Of a stretch of 64,000 nt of DNA, positions 7,888 to 16,901 are shown in pieces (position 1 is the first letter of the stretch; the number at the start of each line of letters is the position of its first letter). The notes under the pieces are model-generated. The model did no database searches. It worked only from the letters and a program-made list of their open reading frames with translations, and was not told the origin of the DNA. A program made the position numbers and the translations under genes. This DNA comes from Brevundimonas sp. (GTDB lineage: Bacteria; Pseudomonadota; Alphaproteobacteria; Caulobacterales; Caulobacteraceae). The stretch covers positions 35,480-99,479 of the forward strand of contig NZ_JAQSDY010000032.1 of NCBI RefSeq assembly GCF_029946145.1. The letters run 5' to 3'.

Positions 7888-8637
7888 ATGCCCCTCCGCA
7901 CCGACATCAACGACCGCATCGGCGAGATCATCCTCGACCACCCCCCGGTCAACGCTCTGGACTCCGCACTGTGGAACGCCCTCCCGGGGCTCATCACCGA
8001 GGTCGGTTCGCGCGAGGACGTGCGCTGCGTCCTGATCCGCGCCGAGGGGCGCGGCTTCTGTGGCGGCGTCGACATCAAGGAGATGCAGGCCCATCCCGAA
8101 CGGATCGTGGCCCTCAACCGGGGCAACTACCTGACCTTCAAAGCCGTGCGCGATTGTCCGGTCCCGGTGGTGGTCGCCGCCCACGGCTTCGTCATCGGCG
8201 GCGGCATCGGCATCTGCGGCGCGGCCGATACGGTCATCGCCTCTGACGACTGCTATTTTTCCCTGCCCGAGATCGACCGGGGCGCCATGGGCGGCGCGTC
8301 GCACCTGTCGCGAATGCTGCCCCTGCCCGTCGTGCGCGCCGCCTTCTTCACCGGCGGCAAGATCACGGCCCAGGACGCCTGGCGCCTCGGCGGGGTCCAG
8401 AAGCTGGTCCCGCGTGATCAGTTGTATGCCGAAGCGCGCGCCTTCGCCGGCATCATCGCCTCCAAGAGCCGCACGGCCGTGATCCTCGCCAAACAGGCGC
8501 TGAACGGGCTGGAGCCGCGCGACGTCGACCACGGCTACCGCTTCGAACAGGGCTTCACCCTGGAAATGTACATGCACCCGGACAGCCAGGCGTCGCGCGA
8601 CGCCTTCGTCCATCAGAACCAGACCGCCAAATTCTGA
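7888..8637 (+). CDS. echA20: EchA20-like ring-D-opening hydrolase (crotonase fold)
   Basis: The 249-residue crotonase-fold protein has VILR/GRGFCGGVDIKEMQ near residue 50-65, NRGNYLTFKAVRDCPVPVV, GFVIGGGIGICG and a C-terminal YRFEQGFTLEMYM. These correspond block by block to the EchA20 family as I know it. EchA20 hydrolyses ring D of the indene-dione carboxyl-CoA (HIEC-CoA) to give COCHEA-CoA, the IpdAB substrate. ATG 7888 has CAGGGAA 7 bases upstream; the longer frame in the ORF track starts inside ipdC and is not used. Substrate specificity is inferred from similarity and the presence of ipdA, ipdB, ipdC and ipdF. Confidence 0.83.
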   Translation: MPLRTDINDRIGEIILDHPPVNALDSALWNALPGLITEVGSREDVRCVLIRAEGRGFCGGVDIKEMQAHPERIVALNRGNYLTFKAVRDCPVPVVVAAHGFVIGGGIGICGAADTVIASDDCYFSLPEIDRGAMGGASHLSRMLPLPVVRAAFFTGGKITAQDAWRLGGVQKLVPRDQLYAEARAFAGIIASKSRTAVILAKQALNGLEPRDVDHGYRFEQGFTLEMYMHPDSQASRDAFVHQNQTAKF

Positions 8638-8647
8638 AGGTCAACCA

Positions 8648-9808
8648 GTGAACCTGAGTTTTACCCCTGAGCAGACGGCCTTTCGGCACGAGGTACGCGC
8701 CTGGATGGCCGCCCATGTGCCCGCCGACCCTCTGCCCTCCTTCGACACCGCCGAGGGCTTCGCCGCCCACCGCGAATGGGAGCGCACACTGAGCCAGGGC
8801 AACTTCGGCATGGTCACATGGCCCAAGGCCTATGGGGGGCGGGCGCTGGACCTGGTCCAGTGGCTGATCTTCGAGGAAGAATACTACCGCGCCGGCGCGC
8901 CCGGTCGGGTCAATCAGAACGGCATCTTCCTGCTGGGCCCGACGTTGATGGAGTTCGGCACGGTCGAGCAGAAGGCGCGTTTCCTGCCCGCCATGGCCGC
9001 CGGCGATGAAATCTGGGCCCAAGCCTGGTCGGAGCCCCAGGCAGGCAGCGATCTGGCCGCCGTCGCCGCCACCGCCGTCCTGGACGGCGATGACTATGTG
9101 TTGAACGGCCACAAGATCTGGTCGTCGCGCGCCGTCTTCGCCGACTGGGCTTTCGTCCTGGTCCGTACAGAGGCGGGCTCACAGCGCCACAAGGGCCTGT
9201 CCCTCCTGCTGATGGATCTGAAGACCCCCGGCGTCCTCGTCCGGCCCATCCCGCAGATCAACGGCGAGGCCGGTTTCGCCGAAATCTTCCTGGAGAACGC
9301 CCGCGTGCCTGCCGCCAACCGTCTGGGCGACGAGGGACAAGGCTGGCACGTCTGCATGGCCACCGCCGGCTTCGAGCGCGGACTGATGCTGCGCAGCCCG
9401 GCCCGCTATCAGCAGGCCGCGCGCCGTCTGGCCGCTCTCTATGTTCGCCACCGGGACGAGGTCGATCCGGCGCTGGGCCGCGACGTGGCCCAGGCCTGGA
9501 TGGACGCCGAGGCCTATGCCCTGTCGATCTATTCGACAGCCTGTCGCCTGTCGGCTGGCGGGTCGATCGGGGCCGAGGCCAGCTGCAACAAGATCTTCTG
9601 GTCCGAGATGGACATCGCCTTGCACCAGACTGCGCTGGCGGTCCTGGGGCCGCGCGCCGAACTGCTGGCGAACGGGCCCGACGCCGGGGACGTGGGTGAC
9701 TGGCTGGGCGGGTATCTGTTCTCGCTGGCCGGGCCAATCTACGCCGGATCCAATGAGATCCAGCGCAATATTGTCGCCGAGCGCCTGCTCGGACTACCGA
9801 GGGGCTGA
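8648..9808 (+). CDS. Acyl-CoA dehydrogenase (FadE31/FadE30-like, large-type subunit)
   Basis: The 386-residue flavoprotein has the ACAD sequence order: WPKAYGG, WAQAWSEPQAGSDLA (FAD/substrate loop), LNGHKIWSS, and the C-terminal IYAGSNEIQRNIVAERLLG. The glutamate of the usual YEG motif is absent (IYAGS), so the base is probably the earlier FERG glutamate near residue 240, as in heteromeric steroid ACADs. GTG 8648 follows the echA20 stop by 10 bases. It is directly followed (2 bases) by a smaller ACAD, and such pairs typically form alpha2beta2 enzymes. Likely substrates are methyl-branched dioic acyl-CoAs after ring opening (FadE31-FadE33 role), but which one is not determined. Confidence 0.88.
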   Translation: MNLSFTPEQTAFRHEVRAWMAAHVPADPLPSFDTAEGFAAHREWERTLSQGNFGMVTWPKAYGGRALDLVQWLIFEEEYYRAGAPGRVNQNGIFLLGPTLMEFGTVEQKARFLPAMAAGDEIWAQAWSEPQAGSDLAAVAATAVLDGDDYVLNGHKIWSSRAVFADWAFVLVRTEAGSQRHKGLSLLLMDLKTPGVLVRPIPQINGEAGFAEIFLENARVPAANRLGDEGQGWHVCMATAGFERGLMLRSPARYQQAARRLAALYVRHRDEVDPALGRDVAQAWMDAEAYALSIYSTACRLSAGGSIGAEASCNKIFWSEMDIALHQTALAVLGPRAELLANGPDAGDVGDWLGGYLFSLAGPIYAGSNEIQRNIVAERLLGLPRG

Positions 9809-9810
9809 TC

Positions 9811-10887
9811 GTGGATTTCGCCTTCTCCGACGAACAACAGGCCTTCGCCGAGGTCGTCCGCAACCTGCTGCGGGCCGAATGCACCGCCGCGCACCTGCGC
9901 CGACTGATCGACAGCGGTGCGGCCCGCGACGGCGACCGCTGGCGCCAGGTCCTCGATCTGGGCCTGACCGGCCTCATGGTCCCCGATGCCAAGGGCGGCC
10001 TCGGTCTGGATGAGACCGACTTCGTCCTGATCGCCCAAGCCTGCGGCCACGCCGCCCTGCCCGAGCCGCTCGTCGAACAGACGGGCGTGGTCCTGCCGCT
10101 ATTGGCCGCCATCGATCATCCGCGCGCTTGCGCATGGCTGGACAGGACGCTGACGGGCGAGGTGACCGTGGCTCTGAGCCACCCGTCGAACCCATTCGTA
10201 GCCGACGCCGACACGGCCGCCGCCCTGCTTCTGGTTCACGACGGCGCCCTGCATCTGGTCGAGTCCCCGGTCGTCGAGCTGATCGCCCAGCCCGGCATCG
10301 ACCCTTTCCGCCGCCTGTCGCACGTCATCTGGACGCCATCGACGCACACGCTGGTCGCGGATTCCCGGACGGCGGCCCCATTGCTGGCCACGGCTCTTGA
10401 GCGCGGCGCCATCTTCGCCGCCGCCCAGTCCATTGGACTTGCGGAGCGCAGCGTCGAACTGGCCGTCGATTATGCGAAGGAACGCATCCAGTTCGGCAAG
10501 CCCATCGGCGTCAATCAGGCGGTGAAGCATCTGCTGGCCACGGCCCAGGTGAAGATCGAATTCGCCCGACCCGTCGTCTTCGCCGCCGCCGCCGAGCGGG
10601 CTGCCGACAACGCCCTGTCGCGCGCCCGCGCCTCGCACGCCAAGCTGGCCGCCGCCGAGGCCGCGTCGCTGGCCGCCCGCACCGCCATCCAGGTGCACGG
10701 GGCCATGGGCTATTCGTGGGAAGTGGACGTCCACTTCCTGCTGAAACGCGCCCTCGCCCTCTCCGGCGTCTGGGGCGACGAAAGCTTCCACCGCGCCCGC
10801 GTCAGGGCCCACGCCATCTCAGCTGCCGACATCGACCACAGCTTCGCCTGGACCGCCCTGAAGGAAGTCGCCGCCGATGCCGCATGA
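9811..10887 (+). CDS. Acyl-CoA dehydrogenase (small-type, likely partner of the preceding gene)
   Basis: The 358-residue product has the short-type ACAD layout: MDFAFSDEQQAFAEVV at the N-terminus, LGLDETDFVLIAQACG, the helix AERSVELAVDYAKERIQFGKPIG (FAD-binding Arg/Gln) and AIQVHGAMGYSWEVDVH near the C-terminus. The middle beta domain is shortened relative to the large-type partner. The start is GTG, with GAGGGG just upstream and the previous stop 2 bases away. Pairing with 8648-9808 as a heteromeric ACAD is inferred from the adjacent large/small arrangement seen for steroid ACADs. Its 3' end overlaps fadA6 by 11 bases. Confidence 0.87.
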   Translation: MDFAFSDEQQAFAEVVRNLLRAECTAAHLRRLIDSGAARDGDRWRQVLDLGLTGLMVPDAKGGLGLDETDFVLIAQACGHAALPEPLVEQTGVVLPLLAAIDHPRACAWLDRTLTGEVTVALSHPSNPFVADADTAAALLLVHDGALHLVESPVVELIAQPGIDPFRRLSHVIWTPSTHTLVADSRTAAPLLATALERGAIFAAAQSIGLAERSVELAVDYAKERIQFGKPIGVNQAVKHLLATAQVKIEFARPVVFAAAAERAADNALSRARASHAKLAAAEAASLAARTAIQVHGAMGYSWEVDVHFLLKRALALSGVWGDESFHRARVRAHAISAADIDHSFAWTALKEVAADAA

Positions 10888-12028
10888 GGCCTATATCATC
10901 GACGCCGTCCGCACCCCTGTCGGGCGCAAGAAGGGCGGCCTGGCCCACGTCCATTCCGCCGACCTGGGCGCCCACGTCCTGTCGGCCCTGATGGCCCGCG
11001 TTGGCGTCGATCCCGCCGCCGTCGAGGACGTGGTGTTCGGCTGCTGCGACACCTTGGGGTCTCAGGCCGGCGACGTCGCCCGAACCTGCTGGCTGGCCGC
11101 GGGCCTGCCCGAACATGTGCCCGGCGTGACCATCGACCGCCAGTGCGGCTCGGCTCAGCAGGCCGTGCATTTCGCGACCCAGGGCGTAATGAGCGGGACG
11201 CAGGATCTGGTCGTCGCCGGCGGGGTCCAGAACATGAACGCCATCCCGATCTCGGCCGCCATGCTGGCCGGTCAGGCCTATGGTTTCGCCGACCCTTTCC
11301 GTGGTTCGAACGGTTGGTTGAAGCGATACGGCGATCAGGAGGTCAGCCAGTTCCGCTCGGCCGAAATGATCGCCGACAGGTGGGAAATCAGCCGCACCGA
11401 GATGGAGCAGTTCGCACTGGAAAGCCATCAGCGCGCGCTGGACGCCGCCGCGGCGGGGCGCTTCGACAACGAGATCATCCCGCTGGAAGACGTCACGCGC
11501 GACGAGACCCCGCGTCAGACCTCGCTGGAGAAGATGGCGACCCTGGCGCCGCTGATCCCCGACGGCCGCATCACCGCCGCCGTGGCCAGCCAGACCGCCG
11601 ACGCCGCCGCCGCTCTGCTGCTCGCCTCTCCCAGGGCCGTGAAGGATCACGGGCTCACGCCGCGGGCCCGCGTCCACCACATCTCCGTGCGCGCCGACGA
11701 TCCGATCTGGATGCTGACCGCGCCGATCTCGGCCACCCGCCATGCCCTCGAAAAGACGGGCTTGAGGATTGAGGACGTCGATCTGTTCGAATGCAACGAA
11801 GCCTTCGCATCGGTCGCCATGGCCTGGATGAAGGAGCTCGGCGTTCCCCGCGACCGGGTCAACGTCAACGGCGGGGCCATCGCCCTGGGCCACCCACTGG
11901 GGGCGACCGGGGCGCGCATCATGACCACCCTGCTCAACGAGCTTGAGCGCCGGGGCGGCCGATACGCCCTGCAGACCATGTGCGAAGGCGGCGGTCAGGC
12001 CAATGTCACCATCATCGAGCGGCTGTGA
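10877..12028 (+). CDS. fadA6: Thiolase, FadA6-like
   Basis: The 383-residue thiolase has the nucleophile segment IDRQCGSAQQAVHFATQG (Cys near 88), NGGAIALGHPLGATGARI (catalytic His) and LQTMCEGGGQANVTIIERL (second Cys). Several stretches agree closely with FadA6 of the HIP pathway, including VAGGVQNMNAIPIS, RYGDQEVSQFR and the exact C-terminal run. FadA6 thiolytically cleaves the beta-keto dioic acyl-CoA that follows IpdAB, releasing acetyl-CoA. The gene overlaps the previous ACAD by 11 bases and is followed by an SDR after 11 bases, consistent with translational coupling. Distinguishing FadA6 from general acetyl-CoA acetyltransferase rests on sequence recall plus operon context. Confidence 0.85.
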   Translation: MPHEAYIIDAVRTPVGRKKGGLAHVHSADLGAHVLSALMARVGVDPAAVEDVVFGCCDTLGSQAGDVARTCWLAAGLPEHVPGVTIDRQCGSAQQAVHFATQGVMSGTQDLVVAGGVQNMNAIPISAAMLAGQAYGFADPFRGSNGWLKRYGDQEVSQFRSAEMIADRWEISRTEMEQFALESHQRALDAAAAGRFDNEIIPLEDVTRDETPRQTSLEKMATLAPLIPDGRITAAVASQTADAAAALLLASPRAVKDHGLTPRARVHHISVRADDPIWMLTAPISATRHALEKTGLRIEDVDLFECNEAFASVAMAWMKELGVPRDRVNVNGGAIALGHPLGATGARIMTTLLNELERRGGRYALQTMCEGGGQANVTIIERL

Positions 12029-12039
12029 GGGAAGCGTCC

Positions 12040-12951
12040 ATGTTCGGTATCTGTGAAGGCCGGGTGGTCATCGTCACGGGCGCAGGTCGGGGGTTGGGCC
12101 GCGCCTATGCCCTTGCCTTGGCGGCCGAGGGAGCCAGGGTCATGGTCAATGATCTGGACGTCGGCGCGCACGGCGAGGCCGGTCAGACCACCGGCGCGGC
12201 CCAGGCGGTAGTCGATCAGATCGTCGCGGCTGGCGGCGAGGCCATCGCCAACAGCGACGACGTTACTGAGGTCGAAGCGGGCCAGCGCATGGTCCGGACG
12301 GCGCTCGACGCCTTCGGCGACCTGCACGCCGTGGTCAACAACGCCGGCTTTGTCCGCGACCGGATGTTCGTCTCTTGCACGCCCGACGAATGGGACGCCG
12401 TACTGCGCGTCCACCTGCGCGGCCATTTCTGCCTCAGCCGCGCCGCCGTCGACTACTGGCGGGCCAAGCAGAAACAGGGGCATGACCCCGACGCCCGCAT
12501 CATCAACACCTCGTCCGGCGCGGGCCTTCAGGGCTCGATCGGCCAGAGCGCCTATTCGGCGGCCAAGGGGGGCATCGCCAGCCTGACCCTGGTCCAGGCC
12601 GCGGAGTTGGGCCGTTACGGCATCACCGCCAACGCCTTGGCCCCGGCGGCGCGGACCCGGATGACCGAGACCGCCTTCGCCGACGCCATGCAGGCGCCTG
12701 AGGACGGATTCGACGCCAACGACCCCGCCAATGTCGCCCCCACCGTGGTCTGGCTGGCCAGCGCGGATTCGGCCGGAGTGACGGGACAGGTGTTCGAGCT
12801 GCAGGGCGGGCGGATCATGCTGTCCGAAGGCTGGCGCAACGGCCCCGCCATAGACCAGGGACGCCGCTGGGATCCGTCAGAGGTCGGCCCGGTGGTCAGC
12901 GAGCTGCTGGCCCGGCGCACCCCGCCACAACCCGTCTATGGCGCCGGCTGA
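12040..12951 (+). CDS. Short-chain dehydrogenase (17beta-HSD type 4 / Rv3548c-like)
   Basis: The 303-residue SDR has GRVVIVTGAGRGLGRAYALALA (NAD loop), VNDLDVG, NNAGFVRDRMF, serine in NTSSGAGLQGS and the catalytic YSAAKGG. The pattern GAGRGLGRAYAL with VNDL is typical of the peroxisomal-type hydroxyacyl-CoA dehydrogenase group (MFE-2/HSD17B4 N-domain), and a similar SDR accompanies the HIP genes of mycobacteria. ATG 12040 is preceded by GAGGGAAG; the longer ORF-track frame begins inside fadA6. It probably oxidises a hydroxyacyl-CoA to the keto form for thiolysis. The exact beta-oxidation step is unknown. Confidence 0.85.
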   Translation: MFGICEGRVVIVTGAGRGLGRAYALALAAEGARVMVNDLDVGAHGEAGQTTGAAQAVVDQIVAAGGEAIANSDDVTEVEAGQRMVRTALDAFGDLHAVVNNAGFVRDRMFVSCTPDEWDAVLRVHLRGHFCLSRAAVDYWRAKQKQGHDPDARIINTSSGAGLQGSIGQSAYSAAKGGIASLTLVQAAELGRYGITANALAPAARTRMTETAFADAMQAPEDGFDANDPANVAPTVVWLASADSAGVTGQVFELQGGRIMLSEGWRNGPAIDQGRRWDPSEVGPVVSELLARRTPPQPVYGAG

Positions 12952-12961
12952 GGGCGGGCGC

Positions 12962-14122
12962 ATGAACATCACCCTTACCGACGAACAACAGGCCATCGCC
13001 GAAAGCGCCCGGGCGTTTCTGGACGAACACGGCAGTTCCGCGCGCCTGCGCGCCGCCATCGAATCCGCCGACGGCTGGGATCCCGAACAGTGGCGCGCCA
13101 TGGCCCAGGAGATGGGTTGGCTGGGCGTCGCTGCGCCCGAGAGGTTCGGCGGCAGCGACCTCGGCCTGGTCGAACTGGCCATCCTGCATGAAGAGGTCGG
13201 CCGCACTCTGACGGCGGCCCCGCTGTTTCCGACCCTCGGCCTGGCTTTGCCCGCCCTCATGTCGGCGGGCTGCGAGGCGCGACAGGCGGAGTTCCTGCCC
13301 CGCCTGATCGAGGGCGGGATCCGCGCCGCCGTCTGTCTGACCGGCGCCACCGGTGCGCCCGTCCCGTCCGACGTCGCGATCCGTCTGGAGCCGGACAGCG
13401 ACGGCTGGCGGCTGAACGGAACCGCCGAATACGTGCTGATGGGCCACGCCGCCAACCTGCTGATCGTCATCGCGCGTACGGCTGGCACGACGGGCTGGGA
13501 CGGTCTCAGCCTGCTCGCTGTCGCCGCCGACACGCCGGGGATCAGCATCGAGCGCCTGACCAGTCTCGATCTGACCCGGCCGTTCAGCCGCGTGCACTTC
13601 CATCAGGCCCGCGTCGGAGACGACTCCCTCTTGGGCGCGCCCGGGACGGCCGCCGCCGCCGTGCGCCGGATGCTGGCGGTCGGAACCGTGATGCTGGCCG
13701 CCGAACAGTTGGGCGGGGCCGAGCGGGCGCTGGAAATCAGCACCGAATACGCCAAACAGCGCGTTCAGTTCGGCCGGGTCATCGGCTCGTTCCAGGCCAT
13801 CAAGCACAAGCTGGCCGACATGATGCTGGCCGTCGAATCCGCCCGCTCGGCCCTCTACTACGCCGTGCGCCTGCTGGACGTGCCCGACGCGATGGCCGAG
13901 GCGGCCGCCACCGCCGGAGCCTGCTGTTCCGAAGCCTTCCTGCAATGCGCGGGGGACACCATCCAGATCCATGGCGGCATCGGCTTCACCTGGGAGCACG
14001 ACGCCCATCTCTATTTCAAGCGCGCCCGCGCCAGCGCCGCCCTGCTGGGCGGCCCGTCCCATCACTATGAATCCGTCGCCAGCCTGATCGGTCTGGACGA
14101 GGCTCCAGAAACCAGCGCATGA
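12962..14122 (+). CDS. Acyl-CoA dehydrogenase
   Basis: The 386-residue ACAD has NITLTDEQQAIAESARAFL at the start, LGVAAPERFGGSDLGLVEL, a glycine-rich beta domain, AERALEISTEYAKQRVQFGRVIG and IQIHGGIGFTWEHDAHLYFKRA near the C-terminus. It is of the small-type class, like 9811-10887. With the large-type subunits nearby it may form a second heteromeric enzyme, or it may act alone as a FadE32/FadE33-like enzyme on the methyl-branched C8-C10 dioic chain. ATG 12962 follows GAGGGCGGG. Its stop overlaps the ipdF start (ATGA). Confidence 0.86.
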   Translation: MNITLTDEQQAIAESARAFLDEHGSSARLRAAIESADGWDPEQWRAMAQEMGWLGVAAPERFGGSDLGLVELAILHEEVGRTLTAAPLFPTLGLALPALMSAGCEARQAEFLPRLIEGGIRAAVCLTGATGAPVPSDVAIRLEPDSDGWRLNGTAEYVLMGHAANLLIVIARTAGTTGWDGLSLLAVAADTPGISIERLTSLDLTRPFSRVHFHQARVGDDSLLGAPGTAAAAVRRMLAVGTVMLAAEQLGGAERALEISTEYAKQRVQFGRVIGSFQAIKHKLADMMLAVESARSALYYAVRLLDVPDAMAEAAATAGACCSEAFLQCAGDTIQIHGGIGFTWEHDAHLYFKRARASAALLGGPSHHYESVASLIGLDEAPETSA

Positions 14123-14898
14123 CCCCTCCTCCGCCCTATCCGGTCGCCCGCAACCTGTTGCAGGGCAAGACGGCCGTCATCACCGCCGCCGCCGGCACCG
14201 GCATCGGCTTTTCCGTTGCCAGGCGCTTCGCCGAGGAAGGCGCGAGCCTGCTGATCAGCGATCTGCATGAGCGCCGCCTGAACGAGGCCGCCGACGCGAT
14301 CGAGGCCGCTGTCGGACGACGCCCGGCGACCCAGCTCTGCAACGTCACCATCGAGGCGGAGGTCCAGGCCCTCGCCGCCCGTTCGGTCGCGGAACTCGGC
14401 CGCGTCGACGTTCTGGTCAACAATGCCGGTCTAGGCGGCTCGGCCGCCGTGGTCGACATGGCCGACGACGAGTGGGGACGCGTCCTCGACGTGACCCTGA
14501 CCAGCGTCTTCCGCATGAGCCGCGCCTTCCTGCCGATCATGTACGCGCAAGGCTCGGGGGCCGTGATCAACAACGCCTCGGTCCTGGGCTGGCGGGCGCA
14601 GAAGCTTCAGGCCCACTATGCCGCCGCCAAGGCCGGCGTCATGGCCTTTACCCGCTGTTCGGCGCTGGAAGCGGCCGACCACGGCGTCCGCGTCAACGCC
14701 GTCGCCCCCTCCATCGCCATGCACGCCTTCCTGGCGAAGGTGACGACGCCGGAACTGCTCGAGACCCTCGCCGCGCAGGAGGCGTTCGGCCGCCCGGCGG
14801 AAGTTTGGGAAGTGGCCAACGCCATCCTGTTCCTGGCCTCGGACCTGTCCTCCTACATGACCGGCGAAGTGCTGTCGGTCTCCAGCCAGCGGGCCTGA
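14119..14898 (+). CDS. ipdF: SDR, IpdF-like 5-hydroxy-indene-carboxyl-CoA dehydrogenase
   Basis: The 259-residue SDR carries AAAGTGIGFSVARRF in place of the usual GxxxGIG, ISDLHERRLNEAA, NNAGLGGSAAVVDMADDEW, NNASVLGWRAQKLQAHYAAAKAG (Ser, Tyr, Lys) and SSYMTGEVLSVS. The unusual AAAGTGIG and VLGWRAQ motifs are shared with IpdF of HIP degraders, which oxidises the 5-hydroxyl of the ring-C intermediate to give the EchA20 substrate. It overlaps the previous gene by 4 bases (ATGA). The strength of the motif match and the context make this one of the safer assignments in the cluster. Confidence 0.85.
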   Translation: MTPPPPYPVARNLLQGKTAVITAAAGTGIGFSVARRFAEEGASLLISDLHERRLNEAADAIEAAVGRRPATQLCNVTIEAEVQALAARSVAELGRVDVLVNNAGLGGSAAVVDMADDEWGRVLDVTLTSVFRMSRAFLPIMYAQGSGAVINNASVLGWRAQKLQAHYAAAKAGVMAFTRCSALEAADHGVRVNAVAPSIAMHAFLAKVTTPELLETLAAQEAFGRPAEVWEVANAILFLASDLSSYMTGEVLSVSSQRA

Positions 14899-14901
14899 TA
14901 C

Positions 14902-15357
14902 ATGGTCGTGTTCGAGACGGCGAACGAACTGCTGGGCCGGGTCGACGCGCCGCTGGGCGTGAGCGACTGGGTGCGGATTGATCAGGACCGGATCGACGGC
15001 TTCGCTCAGGTCACCGGCGACGACCAGTGGATCCACGTCGATCCGGAACGCGCCAGGACGGGCCCGTTCGGCGCGACGATCGCCCACGGCTATCTGACGG
15101 TCTCCCTGGCCAACCTCTTCCTTCCCCAGATCATCGAGGTGCGGGGCATTTCGATGGGGGTGAACGTGGGTTGCGACAACATCCGCTTCCTCGCCCCCGT
15201 CCGGGTCGGATCGCGCCTGCGCGGTTCGGGTCTGCTGCTCCGCGCCGAAGAGGCCAAGGGGGGGTCTGTTCAGGCGACGGTCCGCATCACCGTCGAGATC
15301 GAAGGCGAGGCCAGGCCGGCCTGCGTTCTCGACGCCATCAGTCGCTACTATCCGTAA
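14902..15357 (+). CDS. MaoC-like (R)-enoyl-CoA hydratase
   Basis: The 151-residue single hot-dog protein has the hydratase-2 motif: FAQVTGDDQWIHVDPERA (Asp/His pair), GPFGATIAHGYLTVSL, and a C-terminal strand set (VQATVRITVEIEGEARPACV). It is a MaoC-type hydratase that adds water to trans-2-enoyl-CoA. The gene lies between ipdF and a thiolase, 3 bases after ipdF. It is therefore a plausible partner for FadE30 and the adjacent thiolase in removing the C2 unit from the propionate side chain of 5-OH-HIP-CoA. The crotonase at 5899 is an alternative for that step. Confidence 0.85.
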   Translation: MVVFETANELLGRVDAPLGVSDWVRIDQDRIDGFAQVTGDDQWIHVDPERARTGPFGATIAHGYLTVSLANLFLPQIIEVRGISMGVNVGCDNIRFLAPVRVGSRLRGSGLLLRAEEAKGGSVQATVRITVEIEGEARPACVLDAISRYYP

Positions 15358-15366
15358 AGAGATTTC

Positions 15367-16569
15367 ATGCGCCAAGCCGTCATCGTCAGCGCCGCCCGCA
15401 CCCCGATCGCCAAGGCCTATCGCGGCGCCTTTAACGACACCGAAGCCACGGCCCTGTCCGGCCATGTCGTAGCCGAGGCCGTGAGGCGGGCGGGCCTGGA
15501 CCCCGCCAGCATCGAGGACGTCATCGTCGGCTGCGCCGCCCAGCAGGGCACCCAGGGCTACAACATCGGCCGCCTGACCGCCGCCGCGGCCGGCTTTCCC
15601 GACAGCGTCGCGGGCATGGCCCTGGACCGGATGTGCGCCTCGGGCCTGATGGCCATCGCCACGGCCTCGAAACAGATCAGCGACGACGGCATGGAGGTCG
15701 TTGTCGCGGGGGGGGTCGAATCGATCACCCTGACCCAGAACAAGCACAAGAACGCCTATCGCGCCCGCAACGAGAGCGTCATCGCCCGTTCGCCGCGCAT
15801 GTATCTGCCGATGATCGAGACGGCCGAGATCGTCGCCGACCGCTACGGGATCAGTCGCGAGGCGCAGGACCGGTATGGTTTCGAGAGCCACCAGCGCACT
15901 GCGGCCGCCCAGGCCGCCGGTCGCTTCGCCGCCGAACTGGCGCCGCTGACGACGCGCAAACAGGTGGTCGACAAGGCCACTGGCGCGATCAGCCATGAGA
16001 CGGTCACCCTCACCGCCGACGAGGGCCCGCGCGCCTCGACCACGCTCGAGGACCTGGCCCGGCTGGAGCCGGTCTTCAAGGATGGCGAGATCATCAAACA
16101 GGGCCGCCACATCACGGCAGGAAACGCCTCGCAGCTGTCCGACGGCGCCGCCGCGGTGGTCCTGATGGAGGCCGCCGCCGCCGCCCGCGCCGGCCTGACG
16201 CCCCTCGGCGCCTGTCTGGGCATGAGCGTCGCGGGCTGCGGTCCCGACGAAATGGGCATCGGCCCTGTCTTCGCCGTGCCCCGGCTTCTGGCCCGCCATG
16301 GGCTCAAGGTGTCTGACATCGACCTGTGGGAGTTGAACGAGGCCTTTGCCTGCCAGGCGGTCTATTGTCGCGACACCTTGGGAATCGATCCGGACCTGTT
16401 CAATGTCGACGGCGGGGCCATCGCGGTAGGCCATCCGTTCGGCATGACCGGTGTGCGCACCGCCGCTCACGCGTTGTTTGAAGGCAAGCGTCGCGGCGTC
16501 AAACGCGCCGTGGTGACCATGTGCGTCGGGGGCGGCATGGGCGCCGCCGCCCTGTTCGAGGTGTATTGA
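15367..16569 (+). CDS. Acetyl-CoA C-acyltransferase (thiolase)
   Basis: The 400-residue thiolase has [18 protein letters not shown] (nucleophilic Cys near 90), [27 protein letters not shown] (His) and [19 protein letters not shown] (second Cys). It is more like degradative FadA/FadA5-type thiolases than FadA6, so the operon has two distinct thiolases. It could cleave the side-chain beta-keto-acyl-CoA of the bicyclic intermediate, or the terminal 2-methyl-beta-ketoadipyl-CoA. The stop overlaps the ferredoxin start by one base (TGATG). AAAGAG lies upstream of the ATG. Confidence 0.87.
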   Translation: MRQAVIVSAARTPIAKAYRGAFNDTEATALSGHVVAEAVRRAGLDPASIEDVIVGCAAQQGTQGYNIGRLTAAAAGFPDSVAGMALDRMCASGLMAIATASKQISDDGMEVVVAGGVESITLTQNKHKNAYRARNESVIARSPRMYLPMIETAEIVADRYGISREAQDRYGFESHQRTAAAQAAGRFAAELAPLTTRKQVVDKATGAISHETVTLTADEGPRASTTLEDLARLEPVFKDGEIIKQGRHITAGNASQLSDGAAAVVLMEAAAAARAGLTPLGACLGMSVAGCGPDEMGIGPVFAVPRLLARHGLKVSDIDLWELNEAFACQAVYCRDTLGIDPDLFNVDGGAIAVGHPFGMTGVRTAAHALFEGKRRGVKRAVVTMCVGGGMGAAALFEVY

Positions 16570-16892
16570 TGGCCCAGATCTTCGTGACCCAGCAGAACGG
16601 GGAGTCGCTGACGTTGGAGGCCCAGCCCGGCCGCCGCCTGATGGAAGTGCTGCGCGACGGAGGAACCACGGTCGAGGGCACCTGCGGCGGCGCCTGCTCG
16701 TGCGGCAGCTGCCATGTCTATGTCGAGGAGGCCTGGCTGGCCGAGCTGACCGAGCCGAAGGACGAAGAGCGCGAGATGATCGAGGCCATCGGCGAGGTGA
16801 TCGAGGTCCGTCCCAACTCTCGCCTCGCCTGCCAGATCCAGATGAGCGACGCCCTGGACGGCCTGGCCCTGACCATCGCCGAAGCCATATAG
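16569..16892 (+). CDS. Adrenodoxin-type [2Fe-2S] ferredoxin
   Basis: The 107-residue acidic protein has the cluster-binding pattern C-x5-C-x2-C (TCGGACSCGSCHV, about residues 38-48) and a distal cysteine in RLACQIQM, as in adrenodoxin/putidaredoxin-type ferredoxins. An extra cysteine sits between the first two ligands. The ORF track starts 48 bases upstream inside the thiolase; ATG 16569, overlapping that gene's TGA, is preferred. These ferredoxins feed electrons to cytochromes P450 or Rieske oxygenases. No P450 is in the window, so the KshA-like Rieske enzyme at 23319 is the nearest possible partner, though KshA classically uses KshB. Confidence 0.9.
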   Translation: MAQIFVTQQNGESLTLEAQPGRRLMEVLRDGGTTVEGTCGGACSCGSCHVYVEEAWLAELTEPKDEEREMIEAIGEVIEVRPNSRLACQIQMSDALDGLALTIAEAI

Positions 16893-16901
16893 GGGGCTGG
16901 A

